Source: Molossus alvarezi (Eukaryota > Chordata > Mammalia > Chiroptera > Molossidae). From it: a stretch of 64,000 nt of DNA. Below the pieces are notes generated by a model that worked only from the letters and a program-made list of their open reading frames with translations, was not told where the DNA came from and ran no database searches. The stretch is taken from NCBI GenBank assembly GCA_037176705.1, contig CM073907.1:13547001-13611000 (forward strand), given 5' to 3'. Below, piece by piece: positions 1-10,285 of the stretch (within the stretch, counting starts at the first letter, position 1; each line of letters begins with the position of its first letter). The position numbers and the translations under genes were made by a program.

Positions 1-957
1 CTGTGAGACCTCAGTGTCGATGAGGCTCAGTTCTTTGTGACTGTCTGTCCTTGGGCCTGGGACCAGTCAGAAGCCAAAAATTTCCCCCCTTTCTGGAATG
101 AATCAGACCAAACGGGGCAGCGTTCTTTCTCAATGGGCACCAGGACAACTGACCTGTAAGTTTGTGCAGAGATTGGGACCAGTGACTCTCCTGTCCCTGA
201 TGGACTCTGAATTCACGGCCGTGTTTGGAATCACTCCAGGTCTGCCAGAGAGGACCGCACCGCGGCCCCGACACAGAACGGCAGCCGTGATCTTTTCTCA
301 TGGGCCTCGCTGGCCAAGGGCTGTTGAGCTTCCGATAAGTGAATGTGATCTTTTGCAAAACCACAGCATTTCACCATGTCTGTTGACAGAATTGTGGGGT
401 TTTGAAAATCTTGTTTTCTTCTGTTGGTTCTTTGCCTTCGTTGCTTCCCCACAGTCAGTTCATCACGTTTCCTCTCCTGTTACGGGCGCCCTAAGGGGTG
501 CCGGATAGAAGTCTGTTGAAACAACTGTGATGCGCCTGATGCTGAGAATACTTCAGAATCATTGTTGTATCTGTGCTTTGGACTCAGTGTGCACAGAAAT
601 GAGGCCTCCAGCTGCGGTCTCAGTGAGGCGACAGAACTGCTTCTGGGGGTGTGGTCAGAGTGACGGGAACTCGGGACTGAAGGTGTATTGCTGGGGTTTG
701 GTCCAGCCTGTGGGTTTCCATGGTGGGTGGGGGTTCCTGGAATAGGAAAAATTAGCAGAAATCCCATGTGTCCAGGTGTCTGTGTCTCGTGGAACATCGT
801 GTGTGACGTCATGGACTTGTTCTCTGCTTCCCCATAATCAGTAGGGTGCCCAGTGACTCTTCTGAGATCCGAGGTTTCCAGTGGTTCCCGTCACCTTTCA
901 TGACAGATGCGGTGGGGTTCCCTAGGACCAGTAGTGCTCAGCTTTCCACTGGTTCCT

Positions 958-1150
958 TTTTTTTTTTTTTTTAATTTACTTTTAGAGAGAGATAGAAACA
1001 TCGATGAGAGAGAACATCAATTGGCCATCTCCTGCATGCCCCCCACTGGGGGTCTCGCCCACAACCTGGGCATGTGCCCTGACCAGGAATCGAACCAGCG
1101 ACTTCTTGGTGCAGGGTCAAAGCTCAACCACTGAGCCACACCAGCCGGGC
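958..1150 (-). mobile_element. Ves SINE (short-tail type)
   Basis: Reverse orientation: T-rich tail, AGAGAGAAACATCGATG-like middle, box B GAATCGAACC and head CCACACCAGCCGGG. Confidence 0.85.
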
Positions 1151-1154
1151 TCAT

Positions 1155-1404
1155 TTCTTTTTTTATCCTCACCCGAGGACATTTCCCACTTTTTTTTGTT
1201 CAGATAGAGTGGGAGGGAGAGAGAGGAAGAGTGAGAGAGGAACATTGACGTGAAAGGGACACATCGAGTGGCCACCACCCACACAACTCCACCAGGGCCG
1301 GCGACAAACGGCAACCGAGGTACATGCCCTTAGCGGGAACTGAACCCAGGTCTCTCTCGACCTCAGGCCGATGCGCCAACCGCTGAGCCAAACCAGCCAG
1401 GGCT
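1155..1404 (-). mobile_element. Ves SINE (GAGGATAAAA-tail type)
   Basis: Tail complement TTTATCCTCACCCGAGGACA and head GCCAAACCAGCCAGGGC, reverse orientation. Confidence 0.9.
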
Positions 1405-1414
1405 CATTTCTTTC

Positions 1415-1642
1415 TTTCTTTCTTTTTTTTTTTTTTAACGTTCTTATTGATGTTTTTAGAAAGAGAGGAAAGGAAAGAGAGACAGAAACATCGATGTGAG
1501 AGAGAAAGGTCCATCAGTTGCCTCCTGCTCGCCCCAGTGGGGATGGAGCCTGAAACCCGGGCTTGTGCCCTGACCAGGAATCCAACCGGGACCTCTTAGT
1601 CCCTGGGACGATACTCAAGCCACTGAGCTGCACCAGCAGGTC
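1415..1642 (-). mobile_element. Ves SINE (short-tail type)
   Basis: Third of three SINEs inserted in a row within the SNORD115 unit; poly-T, CTTATTGATG, box B and degraded head CACCAGCAGG. Confidence 0.85.
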
Positions 1643-1958
1643 TGGACCATATCTTTATTCATTTATTTGTCATTCATTTCTGGAACGATCATTACCATAT
1701 AAATCAACAATGTACATTGACTTCAGTTCCAAGAGTGAAGAAATAGGCTGTTTAGAAAGCGTCTTGCTTCTCTTTCTCCAGGTCATGTTCTCAAAAAGAG
1801 AGTTTCACTGGGCCTAGAGCTTCCTGGCTCTCTGTGTCCTGCTGCTTCCAGCACTGGGGTCTGGAGGTCTCCAGCCACCTGCCGTCCTCAGTCCAGCAGG
1901 CCTCTCTGGTGAGCACGTCCATGGGCCATGCATCCCATCTCTGCAAAATGCTCTCGTT

Positions 1959-2038
1959 GGGCCAGTGATGAGAACTCACATTGTCTTGAAGAGAGATGAT
2001 GACTTCAAAATCATTCTAAATGGGATTACGCTGGGCCC
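1959..2038 (+). ncRNA. SNORD115: SNORD115 (HBII-52) C/D-box snoRNA copy, degenerate
   Basis: An 80-nt segment matches the imprinted brain snoRNA SNORD115. Terminal stem GGGCC (1959-1963) pairs with GGCCC (2034-2038). C box GTGATGA is at 1965-1971, D'-like TTGA at 1986-1989, C' ATGATGA at 1996-2002, and the 18-nt guide ATTCTAAATGGGATTACG at 2013-2030. The known guide targets serotonin receptor HTR2C pre-mRNA; three of its 18 positions are changed here. The D box is CTGG instead of CTGA, which would weaken snoRNP assembly. Plus-strand orientation, opposite to UBE3A, is that expected for snoRNAs processed from SNHG14/UBE3A-ATS introns. It is probably a decayed edge copy of the tandem cluster. 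Confidence 0.88.
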
Positions 2039-2045
2039 CCTGCAG

Positions 2046-2126
2046 GTGATGGTTTGGTCGCACCCAGTGGCAGTGACGGTTTGGTGGCACCCAGTGCGGG
2101 TGACGGTTTGGTGACGCGATGCTGGG
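2046..2126 (+). repeat. 27-bp tandem repeat, three copies, next to the snoRNA
   Basis: Three units of the type GTGACGGTTTGGTGGCACCC start at 2046, 2073 and 2100 with few differences; the third drifts after about 16 bases. It begins 7 bp after the snoRNA stem. Confidence 0.85.
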
Positions 2127-2337
2127 GGCCTTATTTCCCTCTAGAGCCACGGGTTTGGGTCCTGAGGCAGCATTTTCTTGATAGAGTTTTGGGTGCCTGT
2201 ACGCAACCAGCTGACCACTTCTCCATGAACATGGCCTGCTCGTGGTCGTGGGTGTTCTTGGTGCCACATAGTTCTGCAGAGAAGGCCACACTCGAGGGCC
2301 ACTTTTAAAACTTCTCTCCTCTCACCATGTCTTGCAG

Positions 2338-2381
2338 CGAGAGCATCTCGCAAGCTGGTGGTCACTGCCGTAATGACTGAG
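2338..2381 (+). ncRNA. Candidate noncoding exon of the SNORD115 host transcript (SNHG14)
   Basis: A pyrimidine-rich tract with TCTTGCAG at 2330-2337 and a strong donor GAG|GTGAGT at 2379-2387 delimit 44 nt. It lies 300 bp downstream of the SNORD115 copy, on the same strand. SNORD115 units in human and mouse consist of small noncoding exons with the snoRNA in the intron, so the position fits. Exon identity is inferred from splice motifs only. Confidence 0.4.
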
Positions 2382-2816
2382 GTGAGTGGGTGTGGTGTGT
2401 CTGTTGGATGGAGATGAGATAGTACATGTGACAAACGGGGCTTGTCTCGGGCAGCAGAGACGTTTGTGTGCTTACTAGGATCTCAGTGTCTATGAGGCTG
2501 AACTTTTTGTGACAGTCCATGGGAATGAGGCATTTAAATATCCAAATATTTCCTTTTTATCCCAAATTAATCAGATTATAAGGACATCTATAGTCTTCTC
2601 TGTTTGTAGGTTATATTTATATTCTAATATATTATCTTGACTTTTCCTACATCTTGATATCTTGAGAAATTTTTATTTGAAATTTAATTACTTAATGTGC
2701 TTTGAGGCTTTATCTAGCCAATCATAATTGTTGATCATTTGTTGCATTGCTGGGTCTTGTCTTTAATATTTTACATGTACTAATCAGTTATATTTTTTCT
2801 GTCTATTGCTTCTTTT

Positions 2817-3028
2817 CTTTTCTTTTTTTTTCTTTATTGATTTTAGGTAGAGAGGAAGGGGGAGAGAGAGAGAAACATCGTTTAGAGAGAACATCAATTG
2901 GCCGCCTCCTGCATGCCCCACCCTGGGGATCGGGTCCACAACCTGGGCATGTGTCCTGACCGGGAATCGAACTGGCGACCTCTTGGTGCATGGTTGACGC
3001 TCAACCACTGAGCCACACTGGCCGGGTT
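2817..3028 (-). mobile_element. Ves SINE
   Basis: TTTATTGATTTTAG tail side, box B GGGAATCGAACTGG, head CACACTGGCCGGG, reverse orientation. Confidence 0.88.
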
Positions 3029-3579
3029 ATCTAATGCTTATTTTCAATTAGTGGTATTAACATTTGTTGCTCTTGCAAATAATAGTGTATTAAACAGAAT
3101 TCAAGTAATGGATAGTCAGCCAGATTAGGAAAATGACAAAAGCATTTTTTTTAGGATATTTTACAAGGGTTCTGAAAAGAAATGTGCTTCGTGCATTTTT
3201 TGGCATTGTCTTTACTTACAGGGTACTCTTCCCTTCCCAGTGTCTTTTCAGAGTCCTCATTGGGTGGAATACAGCTTTGGGCTTTGCCAGTCGTGAGACA
3301 CCTGCGGGTGATCACTTGCCCTGCTCAGCAGGGAGGACGACTGGCATTTGGAAAGGGGAGAGTTCAGGGGAAACGGGTGAAGTGCAACGCGACAGCGGTC
3401 CAGAGGTCGCGGTATTCGCCGCAGGGACCGCCCAGGCGGCTCATCGAAACCACTGAGCCAGAGCGGCCAGGGCCAGGGTCACATTCACTGCCATGCTGGG
3501 GGCTGGGCCAGAGCAGGGCCGCAGGTGTGGTGGTGCAGTGTGGACTGATGGCTGTGTGTTCGTGCTGGCGGCCGCGGGC
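3029..3579. other. Unique DNA before the minisatellite, no gene seen
   Basis: A/T-rich unique sequence to about 3230, then GC-rich. A truncated Ves head (reverse) is visible at about 3440-3473 (CCACTGAGCCAGAGCGGCCA). Nothing else is recognised. Confidence 0.5.
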
Positions 3580-5273
3580 CTGCTCCTGCACCCCGTCTGC
3601 GCACGTGCCCTTCTCGTTCCTGCTCCTGCTCCCCCGTCTGCGCACGTGCGCTTCTCGTTCCTGCTCCTGCTCCCCCGTCTGCGCACGTGCCCTTCTCGTT
3701 CCTGCTCCTGCACCCCCGTCTGCGCACGTGCCCTTCTCGTTCCTGCTCCTGCTCCCCCGTCTGCGCACGTGCCCTTCTCGTTCCTGCTCCTGCTCCCCCG
3801 TCTGCGCACGTGCGCTTCTCGTTCCTGCTCCTGCACCCCGTCTCCGCACGTGCCCTTCTCGTTCCTGCTCCTGCACCCCGTCTCCGCACGTGCGCTTCTC
3901 GTTCCTGCTCCTGCTCCCCCGTCTGCGCACGTGCCCTTCTCGTTCCTGCTCCTGCTCCCCCGTCTGCGCACGTGCGCTTCTCGTTCCTGCTCCTGCTCCC
4001 CCGTCTCCGCACGTGCCCTTCTCGTTCCTGCTCCTGCACCCCGTCTCCGCACGTGCGCTTCTCGTTCCTGCTCCTGCTCCCCCGTCTCCGCACGTGCGCT
4101 TCTCGTTCCTGCTCCTGCTCCCCCGTCTGCGCACGTGCGCTTCTCGTTCCTGCTCCCCCGTCTGCGCACGTGCCCTTCTCGTTCCTGCTCCTGCTCCCCC
4201 GTCTGCGCACGTGCCCTTCTCGTTCCTGCTCCTGCTCCCCCGTCTGCGCACGTGCGCTTCTCGTTCCTGCTCCTGCACCCCGTCTCCGCACGTGCCCTTC
4301 TCGTTCCTGCTCCTGCACCCCGTCTCCGCACGTGCGCTTCTCGTTCCTGCTCCTGCTCCCCCGTCTGCGCACGTGCGCTTCTCGTTCCTGCTCCTGCACC
4401 CCCGTCTGCGCACGTGCCCTTCTCGTTCCTGCTCCTGCACCCCCGTCTGCGCACGTGCCCTTCTCGTTCCTGCTCCTGCTCCCCCGTCTGCGCACGTGCG
4501 CTTCTCGTTCCTGCTCCTGCACCCCCGTCTCCGCACGTGCGCTTCTCGTTCCTGCTCCTGCTCCCCCGTCTGCGCACGTGCGCTTCTCGTTCCTGCTCCT
4601 GCACCCCCGTCTCCGCACGTGCCCTTCTCGTTCCTGCTCCTGCTCCCCCGTCTGCGCACGTGCCCTTCTCGTTCCTGCTCCTGCTCCCCCGTCTGCGCAC
4701 GTGCGCTTCTCGTTCCTGCTCCTGCACCCCGTCTCCGCACGTGCCCTTCTCGTTCCTGCTCCTGCACCCCGTCTCCGCACGTGCGCTTCTCGTTCCTGCT
4801 CCTGCTCCCCCGTCTGCGCACGTGCCCTTCTCGTTCCTGCTCCTGCTCCCCCGTCTGCGCACGTGCGCTTCTCGTTCCTGCTCCTGCTCCCCCGTCTCCG
4901 CACGTGCCCTTCTCGTTCCTGCTCCTGCACCCCGTCTCCGCACGTGCGCTTCTCGTTCCTGCTCCTGCTCCCCCGTCTCCGCACGTGCGCTTCTCGTTCC
5001 TGCTCCTGCTCCCCCGTCTGCGCACGTGCGCTTCTCGTTCCTGCTCCCCCGTCTGCGCACGTGCCCTTCTCGTTCCTGCTCCTGCTCCCCCGTCTGCGCA
5101 CGTGCGCATCTCGTTCCTGCTCCTGCTCCCCCGTCTGCGCACGTGCGCTTCTCGTTCCTGCTCCTGCTCCCCCGTCTGCGCACGTGCCCTTCTCCTGCAC
5201 CCCGTCTGCGCACGCGCGCTTCTCGTTCCTGCTCCTGCACCCCGGGCTGCGCACGCTCTTCTCGTTCCTGCTG
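3580..5273. repeat. CpG-rich minisatellite, ~41 units of 39-41 bp, with higher-order structure
   Basis: The unit reads CTGCTCCTGCTCCCCCGTCT, then GCGCACGTGCSCTTCTCGTTC. Variants are GCTCCCCC/GCACCCC and TGCG/TCCG, plus a short form lacking one CTGCTC at about 4146 and 5037. Those short forms, and the paired GCACCCCGTCTCCG units at 3834 and 4725, are both 891 bp apart, so a block of about 22 units has been duplicated. Most units carry the palindrome CACGTG inside GCGCACGTGC and four to five CpGs. No stop codons occur in the unit, so long open frames appear on both strands; these are a by-product of composition. The array lies between SNORD115 and the UBE3A 3' end. Confidence 0.97.
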
Positions 5274-5995
5274 GTCGCCAAGGAGCCTGTGCTCGGCAAG
5301 CCTGGCTGAGGGAGTGCTCGTTTGGGGAGGGGCCGTGTCTGGATCCGCCAGGACCACAGGGTCTGAGGGTCTGAGGGACTCGGTCCAGATGCCAGCCTGA
5401 GGTCCAGATGTCTGACCTTCACCAGGACAGCTGAGACGCTAGAGCCGGGCTCTGTCCATGGAGCCTCGGTGTCGCCGGAGCTGCTGTGAGCTTTGTCTCG
5501 CTCTCAGACCGGCCCGGTGGCCTGCTAAGGAGACGGTTGCCCTGTAGGTACGAGCAGTGATCCAAGACTCGCTTCCTTTCGCTGACTTCGAACAGAGAGG
5601 TAGATGGATTCTGTGTGTAGGAAGTCGGTTCTGGAACTGAATGAGGACCCAGAATAAAGATTGGATTAACAAGGAGACGAGCCACCGTGGCGGACGCTGA
5701 AGGTCTCACTAGGGCTGCATATTAAATGATGGCAGGAGACCCCTGTGTTCTCTGTGGTTTTCTCTGCTGAATGTTTCTAACTCTGCCTTTGCTGTTTGTC
5801 AGGTTTTGCAGAAACAGAGGCTGGCCTTCAGCTCCAGAGAACAAGTGAGGACCGAAGATCTTTCGGAATTGACACGTTGACTGTTTTGTGACCGGTCCTG
5901 AGGCGGGTGGGGACCGTTCGTATAAGGCCCGTGAACTCAGTACCAGCTCACACCACATGCCTCCCCAAATTAGCCTCACCAGATAGAGTAGCTGA
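5274..5995. other. Unique DNA, no gene seen
   Basis: About 720 bp after the minisatellite without recognised repeats, conserved coding pattern or RNA motif. Confidence 0.4.
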
Positions 5996-6178
5996 TTTTT
6001 TAAAAATATGTTTGTATTGATTTGTTTGTAGAGAAAAAGGGAGCAAGATAGAAACATCGATGTGAGAGAAACATCAGCTGCCTCCTGCACGCCCTCTACT
6101 GGGATCGAGCCTGCAGCCCGGGTATGTGCCCTGACCGGGAATCGAACCGAGACCTCTCTATCTGGGGCCAGCCAGGCT
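5996..6178 (-). mobile_element. Ves SINE
   Basis: Reverse orientation: GTATTGATTTGTTTGTAGAG tail side, AACATCGATGTGAG, box B GGGAATCGAACCG, shortened head GCCAGCCAGGC. Confidence 0.85.
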
Positions 6179-6654
6179 AATTTTCAAGTTGACAATTATG
6201 TTTGGCCACAAATAATGTCATAAATGTGCACATGGTCCTCGGCAGGAAAATGTGCCCCCATCCCGTCTAGAGCCTTGTTTGAAAACATTCATGCGACGGG
6301 GGCCTCCCCTTGTAGGGCCTCACCAGGCTCACCTGCAGCTCCATCTCTGTCCCTTCTTCCCTGTCAGCTCTCTTTGCTTTGATGGAAGAATGTAGAAATT
6401 GAGAGACTTTTTAGTGATTTCCTATTGAATCAAAACTTAATTGTAGCGAAAACCAAACGTGCCAAAATAGTGCCAGGGACTCGTCATCTGTTTAATTATT
6501 GGGGTTTCTGAAGAGAGACGTGTGCTGCAGGAGGTGTTTGTGGGCGCACCACCTTTACATTTCCATGTCTCCTTCCTCTCCGCAGACCGACGCGGGTTCA
6601 CTGCCGCCCACAGCGGGGCTGGTCCGGGAGCCTGTCTCAGACCGCGAAGGCGTC
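6179..6654. other. Unique DNA, no gene seen
   Basis: Nothing recognised. A pyrimidine-rich tract ending CTCCGCAG at about 6585 could be a splice acceptor but no partner donor stands out. Confidence 0.35.
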
Positions 6655-7760
6655 ACACGATGAGTCGCACGTTCTTTTCCTTGTTCGTTCATCTGTCGCT
6701 TTCGGTTTTCTGTCTCACGTGAGTGACATCATATGGTGCTTGGCCTCTTCTGTCCGACGTTGCTGAGCATGATGTTCTCACGGTGTATCCATGTTGTGGC
6801 AGGTGCAGTGTCATCTGGGCTGTGGCCGCGCCGCACTCCACCGCGTGGAGCAGGTGCCACGTCGTGTTCGCTCATCCTGCCGCGGGACCTGGGTTGTCTC
6901 CAGGTGTTTGCGATCGTGAATAGTGTTGCAGTGAGTGTGGGTGCATATGTCTTTGCGAGTCAGTGTTTTCAAGTTTTTGGGTAGATGCCCGGAAGAGGGG
7001 TTGCCGGGTCGCGCGGTAAGTCTGTCCTTAATTCTCTGGGAGCCCCCATGTGACTATCGGCTGTTCCCAGGCCAGTCGGCATCCCAGCTGCAAATGAGGG
7101 GTCCTTTGTCCGCGGCGTCCTCAACACTTGTATACTTGTCTTGTTGGTAACAGCCATCCCGACAGGTGTGGGGCGGTGTCGCTGTGCTTTGATTTGAATT
7201 TCCCTGATTGCTGGTGACGTGGGGGCATCTCGCCACATACCTGCTGGCCGTGTGTGTTCTGTTGGGAGAGGTGTCTGTTCAGGCCCTCTGCCCATTGTTT
7301 GCTGGTGTTGAGTTGAAGAGTTCTTTCTGCATTTGGGATATTAGCCCCTGGTCGGGGCTGTTGTTTGCAAACACCCTCTCCCATTGGGTTGGTTGCCTTT
7401 CAGGTTTATTGGCAGTTTCTTTTGCTGTGAAAATCTCACAGACACAGACAGCGACATGGCAGTTCCCAGGGGGACGAGGTGCTGGGGAACCGGGTCCAAA
7501 TATGTGCTGACGGAAGACAGTTTGACTTTGGGCGGTGAAGACACTGTACAACATACAGATGTTGTGTCTTAGAAATGAACGCTTGAAACCTGTGTCGGTG
7601 AAACCCTTTCACCCCAGTCAAGTGAATGAAAACACACGGGTCGCCAGCCGCCGTGGTGATGAAGAGGTGCCACCAGCAGGACTCTCCTCGGACGCGGATA
7701 AAGGGGTCAACTCCTTTTGGGGGGTGTTGCAATATTGTTTTTGAAACACAAAATAGTTCA
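6655..7760 (+). mobile_element. 5'-inverted LINE-1 (twin-priming structure)
   Basis: From 6655 to about 7436 the DNA is antisense L1 ORF2 (complement of the WMDLEDIMLSE-type C-terminal region running toward 5'). From about 7440 it is sense L1 3'UTR: GGTGAAGACACTGTACAAC, then GAAACCTGTG and the CACCCCAGTCAAG equivalent of the L1 3' end, with A-run at 7782-7793. The 3'-most inverted part adjoins sequence just upstream of the sense part, as expected from inversion during target-primed reverse transcription. Confidence 0.65.
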
Positions 7761-7799
7761 AATGTCAATACTGTTTTGGGTTAAAAAAAAAAAGAATAT

Positions 7800-8116
7800 G
7801 TTAATGGCAGCACTTGGAGAAATGGAAATATCGTGTCGTTATCTCTTATTAAACTTGCAATATGCCTAAGGAAGAGGGGTCCTCACTGGAAAGCTGGGGT
7901 GAAGATGGTGTGTTGCCTGGGAACTAGTGACTGATGCCCTCGGATAAAAGGACAGGTCAGCTCTTCTTCTCGGCAAAGTTCTGTCCCAGCTTCTGTCCAA
8001 TAGTACTTACTTTTATATTAATGTGTAACCTAGTGTTTACTTATTTACGTTTATCCTCTAGAACCACAGAAGGTCATTCTAAAGAACTGAGAAACAGCTT
8101 TAAAAAATGTCATTGA
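7800..8116. other. Unique DNA, no gene seen
   Basis: A/T-rich sequence without recognised features. Confidence 0.35.
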
Positions 8117-8311
8117 GCCCTGGCCAGAGCATCAGCCTGTGGACCAAGAGTGAGGGTTCGATTCTGCTCAAGGGCTCTGTTGTGGTTGGGTCCCCGGCCC
8201 TGGCCGGGGTCATGCAGGTGGCAGCCAGTTGATATGTCCCTCTCACGACACACACACTCTATCTGAAGATAAATGGAAAAATATTCTTGGGTGAGGATTT
8301 AAAAAAAATTA
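8117..8311 (+). mobile_element. Ves SINE, internally deleted head
   Basis: GAGCCCTGGCCAGAGCATCA lacks the usual GTTTGGCTCAGCGGTT stretch; box B GGTTCGATTC and tail GGGTGAGGATTTAAAA are present. Confidence 0.85.
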
Positions 8312-8708
8312 TCAGCGATCAAGGAGACAGTTAACTCTCCAAATATGGAAATTAAGTCTAGAACCTTTGAGCAGGCTTGCGGAGAGAGCAGGATCGAGGG
8401 GCCTGGTTTTACTTAGAAAGCACGTTCTCACAAACCCCGATTTTGTGTATTTGTTACCATTAGTAGACACAGATTCATGGAGTTGGGGTTCCTGTCTCGA
8501 TCCAAAGAGTACATGTTGATGATGATGTGTGTTCCATAAATGGCCGGTCACTGGCCTCCGGTCGCACAGGACTCAGACCCGGAAGCGGCTGGTCATGCTC
8601 GCGAACCCTCCTCTCTGACCAGCTCGGCCTCTTTGCAAATGCTTCTCCTTCTGAAAAGTATTTCATGTTTACATGCTTTTTTAAAGTTTATAAAAAAATG
8701 GAATTACA
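8312..8708. other. Unique DNA, no gene seen
   Basis: Nothing recognised between two Ves SINEs. Confidence 0.35.
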
Positions 8709-8963
8709 GCCCTGGCCGGTTTGGCTCAGCGGTTAGAGCGTCCGCCTGCGGTCCGGAGAGACCCGGGTTCGGTTCCCGCTAAGGGCACGTACCTTGGTTG
8801 CAGTTTGTCCCCGGCCCTGGTTGGTCGTGCGGGTGGCAACCACTCGATGTGTCCCTTTCACATCGATGGTTCCCTCTCTCTCTCTTCCTCTCTCTCCCTC
8901 CCACTCTGTCTGTACAAAAAATGGAAAAATGTCCTCGAATGAGGATTAAAAAAAAAAAAAAAT
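8709..8963 (+). mobile_element. Ves SINE with target-site duplication
   Basis: Full-length GAGGATTAAAA-tail type. GGAATTACA before the head and GCAATTACA after the tail form the duplication. Confidence 0.93.
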
Positions 8964-9919
8964 GCAATTACATAACTTTGTCCTCTTTATGACTGAAGAA
9001 TCTTTGCTCAAGATTCTTTCTTGTCAGATGAAAATGTATTTGCAACATGAAATTTGTTGTTGTATGTTGGTTAGCGGTGTGTCCTTGTCACCTCGCATGT
9101 CACTTACACGTGAACATTTTGTTATCTCTTCTTGACGAATCTGATGTGGAGGGTTTCCGTCATGTTATTGCAAACTATTAATTTTTGTTGTTTGCATGGC
9201 TACCATCGTGCTGGTTTCTGGCCTTCACCTCCTTCGTTTTCTTCTGTGCTCTGCTGGAGTTTGTTTTTCTTTATCTAGACGCTTGTAAAATATAATAGAC
9301 TGTTTTGAGGCCTTTTCAAATTTTATTATATTGTTTTTTTCTCTAAAGTTCCCGGTAAGCACTTTTCAGCTGCATTGAGCGAGTTTGGCACTTTGCATCT
9401 TTTCTGTTTCTCACCCAGATGTGTTTCCTAACTGCTCTGTGGATTTAGTTTTGAATTATGGATTATTTAGATGGGCATTGCTTAATTTCTGAGCAGTTGG
9501 GCTTTTTCTTTTTTGTTTTTATTACTGATATCTAATAATTCCATATTATGGGAAAACATACTTTAAAATGATTTTTTTACTTTGGAGTAATTTTGTGTCT
9601 CTGGCATGGCCCAGGGTGTGGTAGACTTGAGCAGAGGTTTCGTTTGCGCTTACGGGTGTGAGCGTATCTCTGTGGATGCCATGTTCTGTGCAGGCTGGTT
9701 GGTCCTTTCCGGAAATTGCTTCGCCTGTGTCTGTTCTGTATAATGATCTGTGACTGAAACCACGTTCGTCGTGGGACGTCACGTGGGAGATGGCCATGGA
9801 AATCACAGGTGGCTTTCGGATCTTGTAGTATTTATCTCGATCTGTATGTTAGTTGCTGTGTTTGGATCAAATTTATTGAGCTCTACAATTTTAGTGCCTG
9901 CAGTTTTCTACACATATTT
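8964..9919. other. A/T-rich DNA, probably decayed LINE-1, no gene seen
   Basis: Stretches such as the TAAGCAC/TTTCAGCTGCATTG and GATTTAGTTTTGAATTATGG region look like old antisense L1 but too diverged to define ends. Confidence 0.3.
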
Positions 9920-10092
9920 GATTGGTTGATTGGTTGATGTGAGAGAGAAACATCGGTTGGTTGCCTCCCACACATGTCCCTTCAGGGGATCGAACCCACA
10001 GCCTGGGTATGTGCCCTGACTTGGAATCGAACCCACCACCCTTCAGTGTATGGGACGATGCTTCAGCCAACTGAACCACACTGGCCGGGGCT
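9920..10092 (-). mobile_element. Ves SINE
   Basis: Reverse orientation; ATTGGTTGATGTGAGAGAGA, box B GGAATCGAACCC, head CCACACTGGCCGGGGC. Confidence 0.85.
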
Positions 10093-10285
10093 CTGCCAGT
10101 TTTTTTAATATATAAATAGTAACAACACATCATGGAGCCATGATAAGCAGCTCCCTATATCTTTGAAATTCTTATGTGATGGGAGAGCCATAAATTGTCT
10201 CAGTAGATTTAAAATAATTAAATTAATAAAAACTGTGTTAATTTAATTTCCCAGTGGGATGAAATTAGAAATCAGTAAGAGACAG

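Larger units (their letters stand above)
1..2467 (+). repeat. One SNORD115-cluster tandem repeat unit
   Basis: The first ~130 bases align with 2468-2590: both carry CTCAGTGTCNATGAGGCT, then TTTGTGAC, later a run like AAATTTCC and AATCAGA. The spacing is about 2.46 kb; without the three Ves SINEs (958-1641) the unit would be about 1.8 kb, near the roughly 2-kb unit of the human cluster. The snoRNA sits about 500 bp before the shared segment, so the previous unit's snoRNA would lie just outside the window. Confidence 0.5.

Noticed and set aside
421..500. Possible host exon after TTCCCCACAG
   Set aside because: A fair acceptor but no GT donor at a plausible distance; kept out for lack of support.
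525..600. Possible second C/D snoRNA (TGATGC ... GATGCTGA wording)
   Set aside because: No proper C and D boxes with a closing stem, and no similarity to SNORD109 or SNORD116 as recalled.
3580..5273. CRISPR-like regular repeat array
   Set aside because: Units are contiguous with no unique spacers, and the genome is mammalian; it is a minisatellite.
3182..5422. Six very long open frames (540-730 codons) on both strands
   Set aside because: They arise from a stop-free 41-bp tandem unit and shift frame at each unit; no start context, domain or splice support.
8709..8963. tRNA gene suggested by GGTTCGATTCC-like box B motifs in many places
   Set aside because: These are heads of tRNA-derived Ves SINEs; no complete cloverleaf with acceptor stem is present.
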